A DNA stretch of 64,000 nt from Zobellia barbeyronii (GCF_018603515.1 NZ_JACATN010000001.1:558001-622000); one strand, 5' to 3'. Positions 17,230-26,567 are shown, counted from the first letter of the stretch. Made by a program: numbers and translations. Notes: generated from the sequence alone by a model not told the origin.

Positions 17230-18525
17230 TTATTTTTCTGCGGATGCTAAATCTTCAGCTAGAATATCCTCTTCTATAGAACTTTTAGGATATTCCATAC
17301 AGTCTAACTGATCTTTTATTGGATTAACGTAGTTGAAGTAATCTGGCTGTAAAGTCTCATCTAGAGGCTCTGCCAAAGGAAGTTCTTCTTTTAACGGATC
17401 TACTTGTCTTCCGTTTCTCCAAAAACGATAGCAAACATGAGGGCCACTCGTGTTACCGGTCATACCTATCCAACCAATTACATCTCCCTGTCTTACATAT
17501 GCGCCTCTTTTTACATTCTGCTTGCTCATATGCAAGTATTGCGTAGAATACGTACCGTTATGTCTAATTTTTACATATTTACCGTTACCACCTCTTCTTG
17601 TAGATTCTGTTACGGTACCATCTGCAGTTGCCAAAATAGGCGTACCTCTTGGCGCCGCGTAATCCGTACCCATGTGAGGTCTTACTTTGTTTCCGTAATA
17701 ACGGATTTTTCGCTTTAGATTATATCTTGAAGAAATTCTACTGAACTGAACCGGAGCTCTTAGAAATGTTCTTCTAAGATTGTTAGCTTCTTCATCAAAA
17801 TAATCAACTATATTTTTTAATGAATCATTCTCATAAGCAAAAGCATAAATAGGCCTTCCGCTATGCTCAAAATAAGCAGCTTCTATTTCACCAGCTCCAG
17901 CGTAGATAGAATCATTAATAAACTTTTCTTTATAAATAATCTTGAACTTGTCCCCTTTTTGCAGACGGAAGAAATCTATTGTCCAAGCATATACTTCAGA
18001 CAAACTGTTAGTAAGGGTATAATCTATTCCTTGATCTAAAATTGCCTGAGACAAAGAAGTTTCAATAACTCCCGAAGCTTCCCGCTCAACATAAGTAACT
18101 TCTTTCTTGTCTCTATACGCCTTAACCGTATCTCTCAAATCAACTACGGTATAGTTAATTGGGTCATTCTCATAAATAAAAACTTGGGCTGCCTCTGTAG
18201 TATCTTTGGACTTTAAAATAATATATGGTTTGCCCACACGAATTCTTCTAACATCAAAAGTATCTTTAAATTCTTGGGTAATTTTGGCAATTTTTGGGTA
18301 ATCTACCTTGTTCTGAAGCATTAGCTCTCCAAAGCTATCTCCGTTTTTAACCGTATCTAACTGCACGGTAAACTCATCTAAATTAAAACCAAACTGTTTT
18401 AAAACGGGTTTATCAGGAACAATGGAAGCCATTTGCTTAACAACCGGCTCTTTTAAAACAGGCTTGTCATGCTTACATGAAATAGATACTAAAATAACGA
18501 AAAGAAGGCCCCAATATTTGTTCAT
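17230..18525 (-). CDS. M23-family peptidoglycan metallopeptidase lipoprotein
   Basis: A 431-residue exported protein with a lipobox (VSISC, Cys at about residue 17). The C-terminal LytM/M23 domain (about residues 270-395) shows the zinc-binding HMGTD motif, YLHMSK and the GPHVCYRF motif. The last zinc-binding motif is usually HxH; here it is HVC, a variant I believe recurs in this Bacteroidota branch and which may leave Cys as a ligand or the enzyme altered. The upstream half resembles the Csd3-type inhibitory/OB region. It should trim peptidoglycan cross-links in the periplasm. Only one base separates it from the end of kynA. Confidence 0.88.
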   Translation of the reverse strand: MNKYWGLLFVILVSISCKHDKPVLKEPVVKQMASIVPDKPVLKQFGFNLDEFTVQLDTVKNGDSFGELMLQNKVDYPKIAKITQEFKDTFDVRRIRVGKPYIILKSKDTTEAAQVFIYENDPINYTVVDLRDTVKAYRDKKEVTYVEREASGVIETSLSQAILDQGIDYTLTNSLSEVYAWTIDFFRLQKGDKFKIIYKEKFINDSIYAGAGEIEAAYFEHSGRPIYAFAYENDSLKNIVDYFDEEANNLRRTFLRAPVQFSRISSRYNLKRKIRYYGNKVRPHMGTDYAAPRGTPILATADGTVTESTRRGGNGKYVKIRHNGTYSTQYLHMSKQNVKRGAYVRQGDVIGWIGMTGNTSGPHVCYRFWRNGRQVDPLKEELPLAEPLDETLQPDYFNYVNPIKDQLDCMEYPKSSIEEDILAEDLASAEK

Positions 18526-18526
18526 G

Positions 18527-19498
18527 TTACTCTGTTTGTTTCTTATCCGGGTTAAAGATATGGTCTACCCATTCTTTTCCCCAATCATTTAACTCTTGTT
18601 TTGAATATAATCCCGGGAAAAACACGATTTTCTGAAAACTGGGAGGTAAATACTCCTTCCAATTGGTTCCTCCTGTAGCATCTATCTGCTCCTTGTCTTT
18701 TCCTAAATACCTATGAGCAGATCCCATATGCATTAATGGCCAGTTTACATTGGCGTTCATATCCAAAGTCTTTAACGCTTCTATCAGCTCTTTATTATCT
18801 TTCTTGTCTGCTGATAATTGCTGGTACTTTTGATAAATAGTACTTTGTTCTACTTGCTTAGCAATTCGTATCAAACGTGGGGTGTATCTGTACTCAAATT
18901 GCTTAAGGGTTAATGTCTTTTCTCCTGTTGCCAAATCGGTGGCACCTTTCTTCCAATAGATTTGCTCATAAAGCTCTTCCAAGCTATTTTCTGATGAAAA
19001 AGCGTCTCGCTCCGTATGGTGAACCAAATTCTCCAAAGGAGTAGCATAAATTTCAATCATTCTATATTGAGCCGACTGAAAACCACTAGCTGGAAGTAAC
19101 GCCATTCGGTATTGAAGAAACTGTTCTCTCTCCATACCTTTTATCATAATACCAAAAGAAGATATCAATGCCTTAAAATAGCTGTTGATTCGTCTTGCTT
19201 TTTCTATAAAAAAATCGATGTTTTGAGATTTATCATCAACCAATTGCTTTTGCTCATGAAGAATAAGCTTAAAGTACAACTCAGTAATCTGATGGTACAT
19301 GATAAAAATTTCCTCATCGGGGAAATAGGTCCTAGGCACCTGAAGGCTTAAAAGAGTATCAAGATGAATATAATCCCAATAAGTGAGGTAACGCTGATAA
19401 AGAAGCCCATCTAAATAAGAACTTAAATCCTGACCGGAATCTTTATACTTCTCTTCTAATTTTGAAATTTGTGAATCTATTCGCTCTTTATCTCTCAT
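18527..19498 (-). CDS. kynA: Tryptophan 2,3-dioxygenase
   Basis: Opens the indole ring of L-tryptophan to N-formylkynurenine, the first step of the kynurenine pathway; a cytosolic haem enzyme. The 323-residue sequence carries LDTLLSLQ and MYHQITELYFKLILHE near the N-terminus, R and Y residues of the substrate pocket, and the haem-ligand His region HMGSAHRYLG. It lies between the DUF3108 gene (7 bp away) and the M23 gene (1 bp away). The later enzymes of the pathway (kynB, kynU) are not in the window. Confidence 0.95.
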   Translation of the reverse strand: MRDKERIDSQISKLEEKYKDSGQDLSSYLDGLLYQRYLTYWDYIHLDTLLSLQVPRTYFPDEEIFIMYHQITELYFKLILHEQKQLVDDKSQNIDFFIEKARRINSYFKALISSFGIMIKGMEREQFLQYRMALLPASGFQSAQYRMIEIYATPLENLVHHTERDAFSSENSLEELYEQIYWKKGATDLATGEKTLTLKQFEYRYTPRLIRIAKQVEQSTIYQKYQQLSADKKDNKELIEALKTLDMNANVNWPLMHMGSAHRYLGKDKEQIDATGGTNWKEYLPPSFQKIVFFPGLYSKQELNDWGKEWVDHIFNPDKKQTE

Positions 19499-19505
19499 TG
19501 GGTTG

Positions 19506-20285
19506 TTAATCCATTATTATCTTGAACTGGTGTTTCAGTCCGTTATATCCATCAAGGTCTGCCTTGATAGCTCCTACACTTAAATTTGCTTGTATACGCA
19601 CAGGTATTCTATTATCATCTGCTGAAACCCATAGCGAAAGACTTTCTTGTTCTTTAAAAACACGCCCTGACTGAACCAAGGGCCTAAATTTAAAACATTC
19701 TACCTTACCGAACTTAGTTTTAAGTACTTCTGTTCCTAAATATTTAAGTTTGAAGTTAAAAATGCCGTCATCATCATACAACATTTTCAAATTTACAGCC
19801 TCACCTATTACTAAATCGCTTGGCTCATAATTGTTTCGTAAATAGTAAAATGCAGATATTAAATCTTGGATGCTGTCCTGTAGTTCAAAATTATACTTTT
19901 TATTATGCTTTTTATCGTTCAGGACGGCTTTCTCTTCCTTATGATCAAAGTTTATCTCAATATCTTTGGTATACCCACCCTCATTTATCTTTCTTATAAA
20001 TTTATAAGGCTTCCCATCTTCCTTTCCAAAATAGCTCTCATAAGTATCATCTACTTTAAAAAAGACACTAGCAAAACCAGTGGTCTCACCACGACCTACC
20101 ACATGATATACAGGAACATCATCTACCACAGCAGACTTTACATGTAAGGTTGCATAACTGGCATTTAGAAAACCATAATGCATTCTAAATTTCAACCATT
20201 CACCGGGATCAAAAACCGACTCACTATTTTGCGAGTGAGAAGAAAAGATGACGAGAAGAAAAAGTAATGTAAATGCTTTTTTCAT
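19506..20285 (-). CDS. DUF3108 exported protein
   Basis: A 259-residue secreted protein, with the start set at the ATG at 20285 to give the signal peptide MKKAFTLLFLLVIFSSHSQ; an upstream TTG would add nine residues. The mature part is a beta-rich DUF3108 domain (GEWLKFRMHYGFLNASYATL at the start, LWVSADDNRIPVRIQ near the end). Relatives are thought to act at the envelope as beta-barrel-like ligand-binding proteins, but no biochemical role is known to me. It is the first gene of the minus-strand cluster with kynA. Confidence 0.85.
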   Translation of the reverse strand: MKKAFTLLFLLVIFSSHSQNSESVFDPGEWLKFRMHYGFLNASYATLHVKSAVVDDVPVYHVVGRGETTGFASVFFKVDDTYESYFGKEDGKPYKFIRKINEGGYTKDIEINFDHKEEKAVLNDKKHNKKYNFELQDSIQDLISAFYYLRNNYEPSDLVIGEAVNLKMLYDDDGIFNFKLKYLGTEVLKTKFGKVECFKFRPLVQSGRVFKEQESLSLWVSADDNRIPVRIQANLSVGAIKADLDGYNGLKHQFKIIMD

Positions 20286-20463
20286 AGCTGTAGTATTACG
20301 ATAAAAATACAAAATGCTCTTATATTATTTTAAGGGCTTACAATTACTTAAACAAAATTTATTCCAAAGTATTGTATGCACAACTCAACCATATCATTTT
20401 GGTCTTTTAAGCATGGATACGAAAGTTGGTGCAATTGAAATAAACACCCGAAAAAATGAACTT

Positions 20464-20498
20464 AAAAAAAAGCCCTGACATTACATGCCAGGGCTTTT
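20464..20498 (-). terminator. Rho-independent terminator
   Basis: Arms AAAAGCCCTG (20468-20477) and CAGGGCTTTT (20489-20498); on the minus strand the stem is followed by eight T residues, so it ends minus-strand transcripts from the hppD direction. Confidence 0.8.
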
Positions 20499-20499
20499 C

Positions 20500-20516
20500 C
20501 TAAATAACCAACCAAA
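20500..20516. repeat. 17-base motif, copy 1
   Basis: CTAAATAACCAACCAAA, identical to 50522-50538. In both places it lies within 10 bases of a minus-strand terminator. In plus orientation it resembles the A/C-rich leaders before Bacteroidota start codons, and an ATG follows 9 bases later. Confidence 0.6.
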
Positions 20517-20764
20517 CTTTAAATTATGAAAAACCAATACTTAAAGTTGTAAGGGAACCACCCCTTACGAGTACAAATTTAAGGCATACTTTGAATCTTC
20601 AAATCGTTTTAACTTACTTTAACTATTACATTAACAGTTCTTTTTACTTACGGCTCAAAATTTGGCATTTCATTAAGAAATTACACCCTTTTCAGGTCTG
20701 AAATTTGACTTTTTTGAGACTGAGCTGTCCTTTAGAACGCCCAGAAAACTCATCAAAAATCAAA

Positions 20765-21907
20765 TTATAACGTACCTCTTGATTCTTGTTCTCTCTCTAT
20801 TGCCTCAAAAAGTGCTTTAAAGTTTCCTTTTCCAAAAGATTTAGCTCCTTTTCTCTGAATGATTTCTATAAACATTGTTGGGCGATCCAAAATAGGTTTC
20901 GTAAATATCTGAAGTAAATACCCCTCTTCATCCCTATCAATAAGAATACCTAGTTCACTAAGAGGCTCCAAATCTTCATCTATTTCACCTACGCGATCCA
21001 GTACATCTTCATAATAGCTAGAGGGTACCGTTAAAAACTCAATACCCCTTTCTCTTAGAGCTGTTACCGTTTCGATAATATTATCTGTCGCAAGAGCCAT
21101 ATGTTGAACTCCTGATCCATTATAAAAATCTATATACTCTTCTATCTGCGATTTCTTTCTACCGTCTGCAGGTTCGTTTATTGGAAATTTAATTCGGCCG
21201 TTACCATTGCTCATCACTTTACTCATGAGTGCGGTATATTCTGTAGAAATATCTTTATCGTCAAAAGACACTAACTGGGCAAAGCCCATAACCTTAGCAT
21301 AGAATTCACACCATTTATTCATTTCGTTCCACCCTACATTACCTACAATGTGATCTACAAACTTTAGACCTACATCCGTAGGTTTATAATAAGGATTCCA
21401 TGCTCTATAACCTGGCATGAATACACCTTTGTAGTTTTTTCTTTCTACAAAAACATGAACCGTTTCCCCATATGTGTGAATACCAGAAAGCACAACTTCA
21501 CCACCTTCATCTTTAACAGTCTTAGGCTCCAAGTAACTTTCGGCTCCTCTTTTTGTAGTTTCGGCATAACTCTTAGAAGCATCATCAACCCATAAAGCAA
21601 TAGCCTTTACCCCGTCTCCATGAGCATCTATATGTTTATTGATTTCACCTCCTGAATTTAACGGAGAAGTAAGTACCAACTTAATTTTATTTTGTTGAAG
21701 TACGTAAGACACCCTGTCTTTTAAACCCGTTTCAAGGCCTGCATAAGCCAAAGGCTGAAACCCCCAAGCAGTCATATAATAATGGGCTGCTTGCTTGGCG
21801 TTACCTACATAAAGTTCTATATAATCTGTACCTAACAAAGGAAGAAAGTCTTCTGCTTCTAGGTTTTCCTTGGGTAAATTCAATGAAGTATTATCTAAAG
21901 TTGACAT
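20765..21907 (-). CDS. hppD: 4-hydroxyphenylpyruvate dioxygenase
   Basis: Converts 4-hydroxyphenylpyruvate to homogentisate in tyrosine catabolism. The 380-residue protein has two vicinal-oxygen-chelate halves; iron ligands are the His in KFVDHIVGNV, the His in SGVQHMALATDN and the Glu in MFIEIIQRKG. The C-terminus KSFGKGNFKALFEAIEREQ is the standard end of the family. No homogentisate dioxygenase is adjacent. It is transcribed from its own upstream region; about 480 bp separate it from the DUF3108-kynA cluster. Confidence 0.96.
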   Translation of the reverse strand: MSTLDNTSLNLPKENLEAEDFLPLLGTDYIELYVGNAKQAAHYYMTAWGFQPLAYAGLETGLKDRVSYVLQQNKIKLVLTSPLNSGGEINKHIDAHGDGVKAIALWVDDASKSYAETTKRGAESYLEPKTVKDEGGEVVLSGIHTYGETVHVFVERKNYKGVFMPGYRAWNPYYKPTDVGLKFVDHIVGNVGWNEMNKWCEFYAKVMGFAQLVSFDDKDISTEYTALMSKVMSNGNGRIKFPINEPADGRKKSQIEEYIDFYNGSGVQHMALATDNIIETVTALRERGIEFLTVPSSYYEDVLDRVGEIDEDLEPLSELGILIDRDEEGYLLQIFTKPILDRPTMFIEIIQRKGAKSFGKGNFKALFEAIEREQESRGTL

Positions 21908-22100
21908 ATGTAAATGTATTTTAGTAAAGTAATTATTTTAAATAAGTTGAGAAACAATACAATTAAGCTCATACCTAAGCATGAACTTTTATTTACATGG
22001 CTAGTTACCACATGGCTCTAAGATGAGCGGTAATATCAACTCTAAATTGTAGCATACAACACAAATATCGGAAAAAAACTTCAACCTTAATCCAAGAACA

Positions 22101-24368
22101 TTAAAACCAATACCCTAAACTAAAAAAGAAGCTATTACTCTTACCCTCAGGAGACCAAGAATAATGCATTTGCATGGGCCCCACAAAAGATTCCCAACCA
22201 TAGCCAATTCCATAACCAGAATAGTTTGGCAGAGTAAACCATTCTCCTGTTCTAAAAAGGTCATCATCTACATTGGCATAATTTGCCGTAAGCATTAAAT
22301 GGTTCTTTGGCGTAAACTCATAATCTAACCTACCATATGCCTTTACAAAGGAATTCCCTGGCAGAGCCAAAAAATCGTATCCAAAGAAGGGCGTAAAATT
22401 ATTTATAAGATTGGTTCCAAAACCTCCTAGAACAAAATCGAAAGTAGAAACATTTGATGTACCCAACTTAAAACCACCTTCTGCTTCCACATTAAATGAA
22501 AATTTATTTAAAAAAGGTATTGCCGTTCCTATTTTGGCTTTTGCAATTGAAAACTCTTTAAAGTTGTTATTAAAATCCGAGGAGAATACATAAAAGTGAA
22601 AATCTCCATCAAAATATAATCCTTTGGAAGGAAAATATTTATCGTCATATGAATCAAAAGTCAACTGTCCAAAAGCACTGTAGAAATTACTTTTCTCAAG
22701 AAACGTTCTATCACTAGAGTTACTTACCGTTGCGCTTGCCTGCGTATCTGCACTTTGCCCTAAGGTAGTAGTACTAACCTTTAAGAACTTATGCTCTATA
22801 CCCATTCTAAAAGAAAACTCTTCCCGCAAAACGGTTTGCACGTAAACCTGATTGGTAAAGTCAGTTATGTCTAGATTTATAGAATTTAAATTAGCTGCAG
22901 CCTGAAAATCAAAATTGCTGCGTACCAAATCAAAACTTACATCTTTTTCAAACTCATTAAAACTAGAATTAAATCCGTAACTCCAATAAAATCCTTTATC
23001 TACATAATACCTTAATTTATATCTAATATTATCTCCAATAATAAAGTCGAACGAAGAAACGTCATCTCTAGTAATTAGACTTTTTCTTGTATAATTCAGA
23101 ATTGCTGCGGTCTTGTAAAGGTTATCATAATGAGCTCCCAATCGTATAAATGATTTGCTCTTGTTTTCATCTAAATCAAGAATCATCTCTTGTTCATCGT
23201 TATCCTCATTATCTTGTAATTTATAATGAATTGTATGGAAATTACCCGTTGCAGCAAGGTTACTAATACCTTGATGAACCCGTGAAAATGTGGTTGGCTT
23301 ATCTACGTCAAATCTCAATTTTCCTTTTACGTAACCCCTAGAATAATTTTCACTTTCCCTTATAACCAAATGACTAATACTTAATGTATCTGTAGAAACA
23401 ATACGCTCTCTTCCCTCATTTCTCTTGCTTTGCATGGATGCCACTTCTTTTAAGGCATCAAAATTTTTCCGTGCTGCGTCTTCGCCACTTTTAATAATTA
23501 CATCGTCCAGATTAAAATCAATTATGGAATAATCATCCATATTCGGTTTTATGTAGATATCAGTCTTTTTAGACTTTTCTACCATATCAAGAACGGTTTG
23601 GTAATTATTGATTTGCAATAAAATCTCTGTGGCGGTTAAAAGAGATTCTCTATCTCTTAAACCGTGCTGTACATCAACACCAATTATAATATCAGCGCCC
23701 ATTTTTCGGACTTCTTCAATAGGGTAATTATTTACTACTCCGCCATCTATTAAAACTTTTCCATTAATTCGTGCAGGCTCAAAAAGGGAAGGCAATGTAC
23801 CACTTGCCATAACAGCTTCCGGCAGATATCCATCTTTTAAAATAACTTCCTCACCCGTTTCTACATCCGTGGCAATACAAACAAATGGTATAGGCAAGTC
23901 ATTAAAGTCATTTATGTTCCGGACTGGATACAAAAATTTGACTAACTCATTATAAACATTCTGACCACCTGAATATGCTGGCGGAACTGATACTTTAAAA
24001 TTGTCAAAAGGAAGGGTAATCGCATATTTTTCCGAATTCTCTTTTTCGTAAAAAGTTTTAGCACTTCTAGGTAAATTGTCCTGTATAAGATTAGTAAAAT
24101 CGGTTGCCCTAAAAATCGAATCTAGTTGATCTCCGGTATAACCCGCGGCATATAAAGAACCTACTATAGCCCCCATGCTTGTTCCTCCAATATAATCAAC
24201 CCTAATACCAGCCTCTTCCAACACCTTAATAGCACCAATATGAGCCATTCCTTTAGCGCCACCGCCACTGAGCACTAAGCCCACCTTAACATCCTTCTTC
24301 TCCGAATCTTGCGCTACGGAAAACAAGGTGAAAAAAAGTAAACCAATACCTAAAATGGCTTTTTGCAT
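22101..24368 (-). CDS. Patatin-like phospholipase fused to an outer-membrane barrel
   Basis: A 755-residue exported protein. The ATG at 24368 gives a clean signal peptide (MQKAILGIGLLFFTLFSVAQ); longer frames would overlap uvrC. Residues of about 28-330 are a patatin domain with the oxyanion loop GGGAKGMAH, nucleophile GTSMG and catalytic Asp in DGGVVNN. A POTRA-like segment (FSRVHQGISNLAATGNFHTI) follows, then a beta-rich C-terminal half ending in an aromatic residue (FSLGYWF), as in Omp85-family barrels. This is the PlpD/YlbG type architecture, in which a lipase is carried by its own barrel. The gene begins 22 bp after uvrC ends. Confidence 0.9.
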   Translation of the reverse strand: MQKAILGIGLLFFTLFSVAQDSEKKDVKVGLVLSGGGAKGMAHIGAIKVLEEAGIRVDYIGGTSMGAIVGSLYAAGYTGDQLDSIFRATDFTNLIQDNLPRSAKTFYEKENSEKYAITLPFDNFKVSVPPAYSGGQNVYNELVKFLYPVRNINDFNDLPIPFVCIATDVETGEEVILKDGYLPEAVMASGTLPSLFEPARINGKVLIDGGVVNNYPIEEVRKMGADIIIGVDVQHGLRDRESLLTATEILLQINNYQTVLDMVEKSKKTDIYIKPNMDDYSIIDFNLDDVIIKSGEDAARKNFDALKEVASMQSKRNEGRERIVSTDTLSISHLVIRESENYSRGYVKGKLRFDVDKPTTFSRVHQGISNLAATGNFHTIHYKLQDNEDNDEQEMILDLDENKSKSFIRLGAHYDNLYKTAAILNYTRKSLITRDDVSSFDFIIGDNIRYKLRYYVDKGFYWSYGFNSSFNEFEKDVSFDLVRSNFDFQAAANLNSINLDITDFTNQVYVQTVLREEFSFRMGIEHKFLKVSTTTLGQSADTQASATVSNSSDRTFLEKSNFYSAFGQLTFDSYDDKYFPSKGLYFDGDFHFYVFSSDFNNNFKEFSIAKAKIGTAIPFLNKFSFNVEAEGGFKLGTSNVSTFDFVLGGFGTNLINNFTPFFGYDFLALPGNSFVKAYGRLDYEFTPKNHLMLTANYANVDDDLFRTGEWFTLPNYSGYGIGYGWESFVGPMQMHYSWSPEGKSNSFFFSLGYWF

Positions 24369-24390
24369 ACTATTGTATTCGTCGTAATAT

Positions 24391-26178
24391 TTAATGGAAC
24401 GCTTCATAAATTTTTTTAGCCCTAGACATTCCAACGGTTTCTGTCAGGTTTTCTATGGAAGCTTCTTTTATTCTTTTTACCGACTTGAATTTCTTTAAAA
24501 GCTCTTCTGCAGTTTTCTCGCCGATACCTTCAATACTCTCTAATTTAGAATTTATTGCAGCCTTACTCCTTTTATTTCTATGAAAAGTTATACCGAAGCG
24601 ATGCGCCTCATTTCTTAATTGCTGAATAATCTTTAAACTTTCTGACTTTTTATCTAAATAAAGCGGAATAGGATCTTCCGGAAAATAGATTTCTTCCAAA
24701 CGTTTTGCTATTCCCACAATAGCTATTTTTCCTCGTAACCCAAGAATATCCAGACTTTTTAAAGCGGAAGACAACTGCCCTTTTCCCCCATCAATAACTA
24801 TTAATTGCGGTAAGGGTTCATCTTCGGCAAGTAAACGTTTGTAGCGTCTAAAAACCACTTCTTCCATAGACGCAAAATCATCAGGTCCTTCAACCGTCTT
24901 AATATTGTAATGACGGTATTCCTTTTTAGAAGGTTTCCCATTTTTAAAAACTACGCAAGCTGCAACTGGGTTGCTCCCTTGAATGTTACTGTTATCGAAA
25001 CATTCTACGTGCCTAGGTTCTTCAGAAAGATGTAAATCCTTCTTCATCTGCGCCATAATCCGGTTGGTATGTCTATCCGGATCAATTATCATACTTTGCT
25101 TGAAACGCTCCTGCCTGTAGAATTTGGCATTACGTTCAGACAGTTCAAGAATTTTCTTTTTATCACCTAATTTGGGCACTGTAACTTTTAAATGCGCTTC
25201 TACCGGAACCTCAAAAGGAAGGTAGAGCTCTCTGGACAGAGATTTGAATCGTTGTCTTATTTCTATTATGGACAGTGCCAAAAGATCAGCATCTGTTTCA
25301 TCAAGTTTCTTTTTTATTTCAAGTGTATGCGAACGTGTAATAGAACCATGGGATAATTGTAGAAAATTAACATACGCATATGCCTCATCTGAAATAACCG
25401 AAAATACATCTACATTATTAATTTTTGGGTTAACGACAGTAGACCTTACCTGATAATTCTCTAATACTTCTATCTTCTCTTTTACTTGCTGAGCCTCCTC
25501 AAACTTCATTTCTGATGCCAAGGTTTTCATTTGAGACCTGAAATAATTCAATGATGACTTAAAATCCCCTTTAATTATTCTTCTAATATCTTGAATCTGC
25601 TCATCATACTCCTCTAAACTCTGGAAACCTTCACAAGGGCCATTACAGTTTCCTAAATGATATTCTAAGCATACTTTGTATTTATCCGCTTCTATCTTCT
25701 CTTTTGAAAGGTCATAATTACATGTCCGCAATGGGTAAACTCCCTTTATAAGATCAAGCAGAATCCTCACGGTTTTCATACTTGTATAAGGACCAAAATA
25801 CTCACTACCATCTTTAATTAATTTTCTGGTAGGAAAAATCCTAGGAAAGCGTTCATTCTTAATACAGATCCAAGGATAGGATTTATCATCCTTTAAAAGA
25901 ACGTTATACCTTGGTCTATACTTTTTAATAAGGTTGTTTTCCAGAAGCAAAGCATCAGACTCCGTAGGAACTACAATATGCTTAATGAGCTTTATTTTTT
26001 TAACAAGAACACGTGTCTTGCCATACTCATGATTTTTGGTAAAATAAGAGGATACCCGCTTTTTTAAATTTTTGGCCTTTCCTACATATAAAATTTTATC
26101 ATCTACGTCATAAAATTGATACACTCCAGGACTCTGGGGTAATGTACGTAATTGAACTTCTATAGGCACTTGGGGCAT
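24391..26178 (-). CDS. uvrC: Excinuclease ABC subunit C
   Basis: The nuclease that makes both incisions in nucleotide excision repair, working with UvrA and UvrB. The 595-residue sequence has an N-terminal GIY-YIG domain (GVYQFYD, LYVGKAKNLKKRV), four Cys at about residues 155-180 in the CNYD...CLEYHLGNCNGPC region that in other UvrC proteins bind an iron-sulfur cluster, a UVR motif (about residues 205-240), an RNase-H-like domain (CFDNSNIQGSNPVAA) and a C-terminal helix-hairpin-helix pair. The patatin gene follows on the same strand. Confidence 0.97.
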   Translation of the reverse strand: MPQVPIEVQLRTLPQSPGVYQFYDVDDKILYVGKAKNLKKRVSSYFTKNHEYGKTRVLVKKIKLIKHIVVPTESDALLLENNLIKKYRPRYNVLLKDDKSYPWICIKNERFPRIFPTRKLIKDGSEYFGPYTSMKTVRILLDLIKGVYPLRTCNYDLSKEKIEADKYKVCLEYHLGNCNGPCEGFQSLEEYDEQIQDIRRIIKGDFKSSLNYFRSQMKTLASEMKFEEAQQVKEKIEVLENYQVRSTVVNPKINNVDVFSVISDEAYAYVNFLQLSHGSITRSHTLEIKKKLDETDADLLALSIIEIRQRFKSLSRELYLPFEVPVEAHLKVTVPKLGDKKKILELSERNAKFYRQERFKQSMIIDPDRHTNRIMAQMKKDLHLSEEPRHVECFDNSNIQGSNPVAACVVFKNGKPSKKEYRHYNIKTVEGPDDFASMEEVVFRRYKRLLAEDEPLPQLIVIDGGKGQLSSALKSLDILGLRGKIAIVGIAKRLEEIYFPEDPIPLYLDKKSESLKIIQQLRNEAHRFGITFHRNKRSKAAINSKLESIEGIGEKTAEELLKKFKSVKRIKEASIENLTETVGMSRAKKIYEAFH

Positions 26179-26480
26179 TACAAAAATGGTTTAAAAAATT
26201 AAGTAGTGGGCACATTGGCTTCTAACACGTTAAATTACTATGTTTTATTAAAAGGGCTTAGTGTTTTGGTGTTTTTTAACGAATACTATACCTAAATACA
26301 ATTTGAAAGAACTGAGGGAATGGCTTAATCAAAGTGGGAATTTGCAAGATTTTGCACTTAAAAATGCACAAATTTGTTAAAAAAACACTAAAAAATGCAT
26401 TTCACCGATAAAAAGTTGCCGTTGACAGTGTTTCGATTGATTTTTTTATTTAGCTTTAAGAATCAAAATCAATATACCAC
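26179..26480. other. AT-rich upstream region of uvrC and the small membrane peptide
   Basis: About 300 bases between divergent genes. I see no further gene and no strong hairpin. A TAGCTTTA string near 26450 could be a weak -7 element for the downstream peptide gene. Confidence 0.4.
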
Positions 26481-26567
26481 ATGGATAAATATATAATAAC
26501 CCTCGGATTGTATCTCATCTTGATGATTTCTTTTAAGATATATTACACCGTTTCAGCAAAAGAATAG
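26481..26567 (+). CDS. 28-residue single-helix membrane peptide
   Basis: A short frame, ATG at 26481 to TAG at 26567, encoding MDKYIITLGLYLILMISF followed by KIYYTVSAKE. It has a basic/acidic N-terminus, one hydrophobic helix of about 18 residues and a charged tail, which is the shape of a genuine small inner-membrane protein rather than random sequence. It precedes the formyl-THF cyclo-ligase gene by 41 bp on the same strand and could share its transcript. I do not recognise a family. Confidence 0.45.
   Translation: MDKYIITLGLYLILMISFKIYYTVSAKE

Larger units (their letters stand above)
20286..20764. other. Intergenic region with hairpins and a shared 17-base motif
   Basis: About 480 bases between the DUF3108 gene and hppD, both on the minus strand. 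It holds a terminator (20464-20498), the 17-base motif CTAAATAACCAACCAAA (20500-20516), an eight-codon frame (20526-20552, MKNQYLKL) on the plus strand, and a second hairpin (20549-20555 with 20562-20568). No larger gene is seen. Confidence 0.6.
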
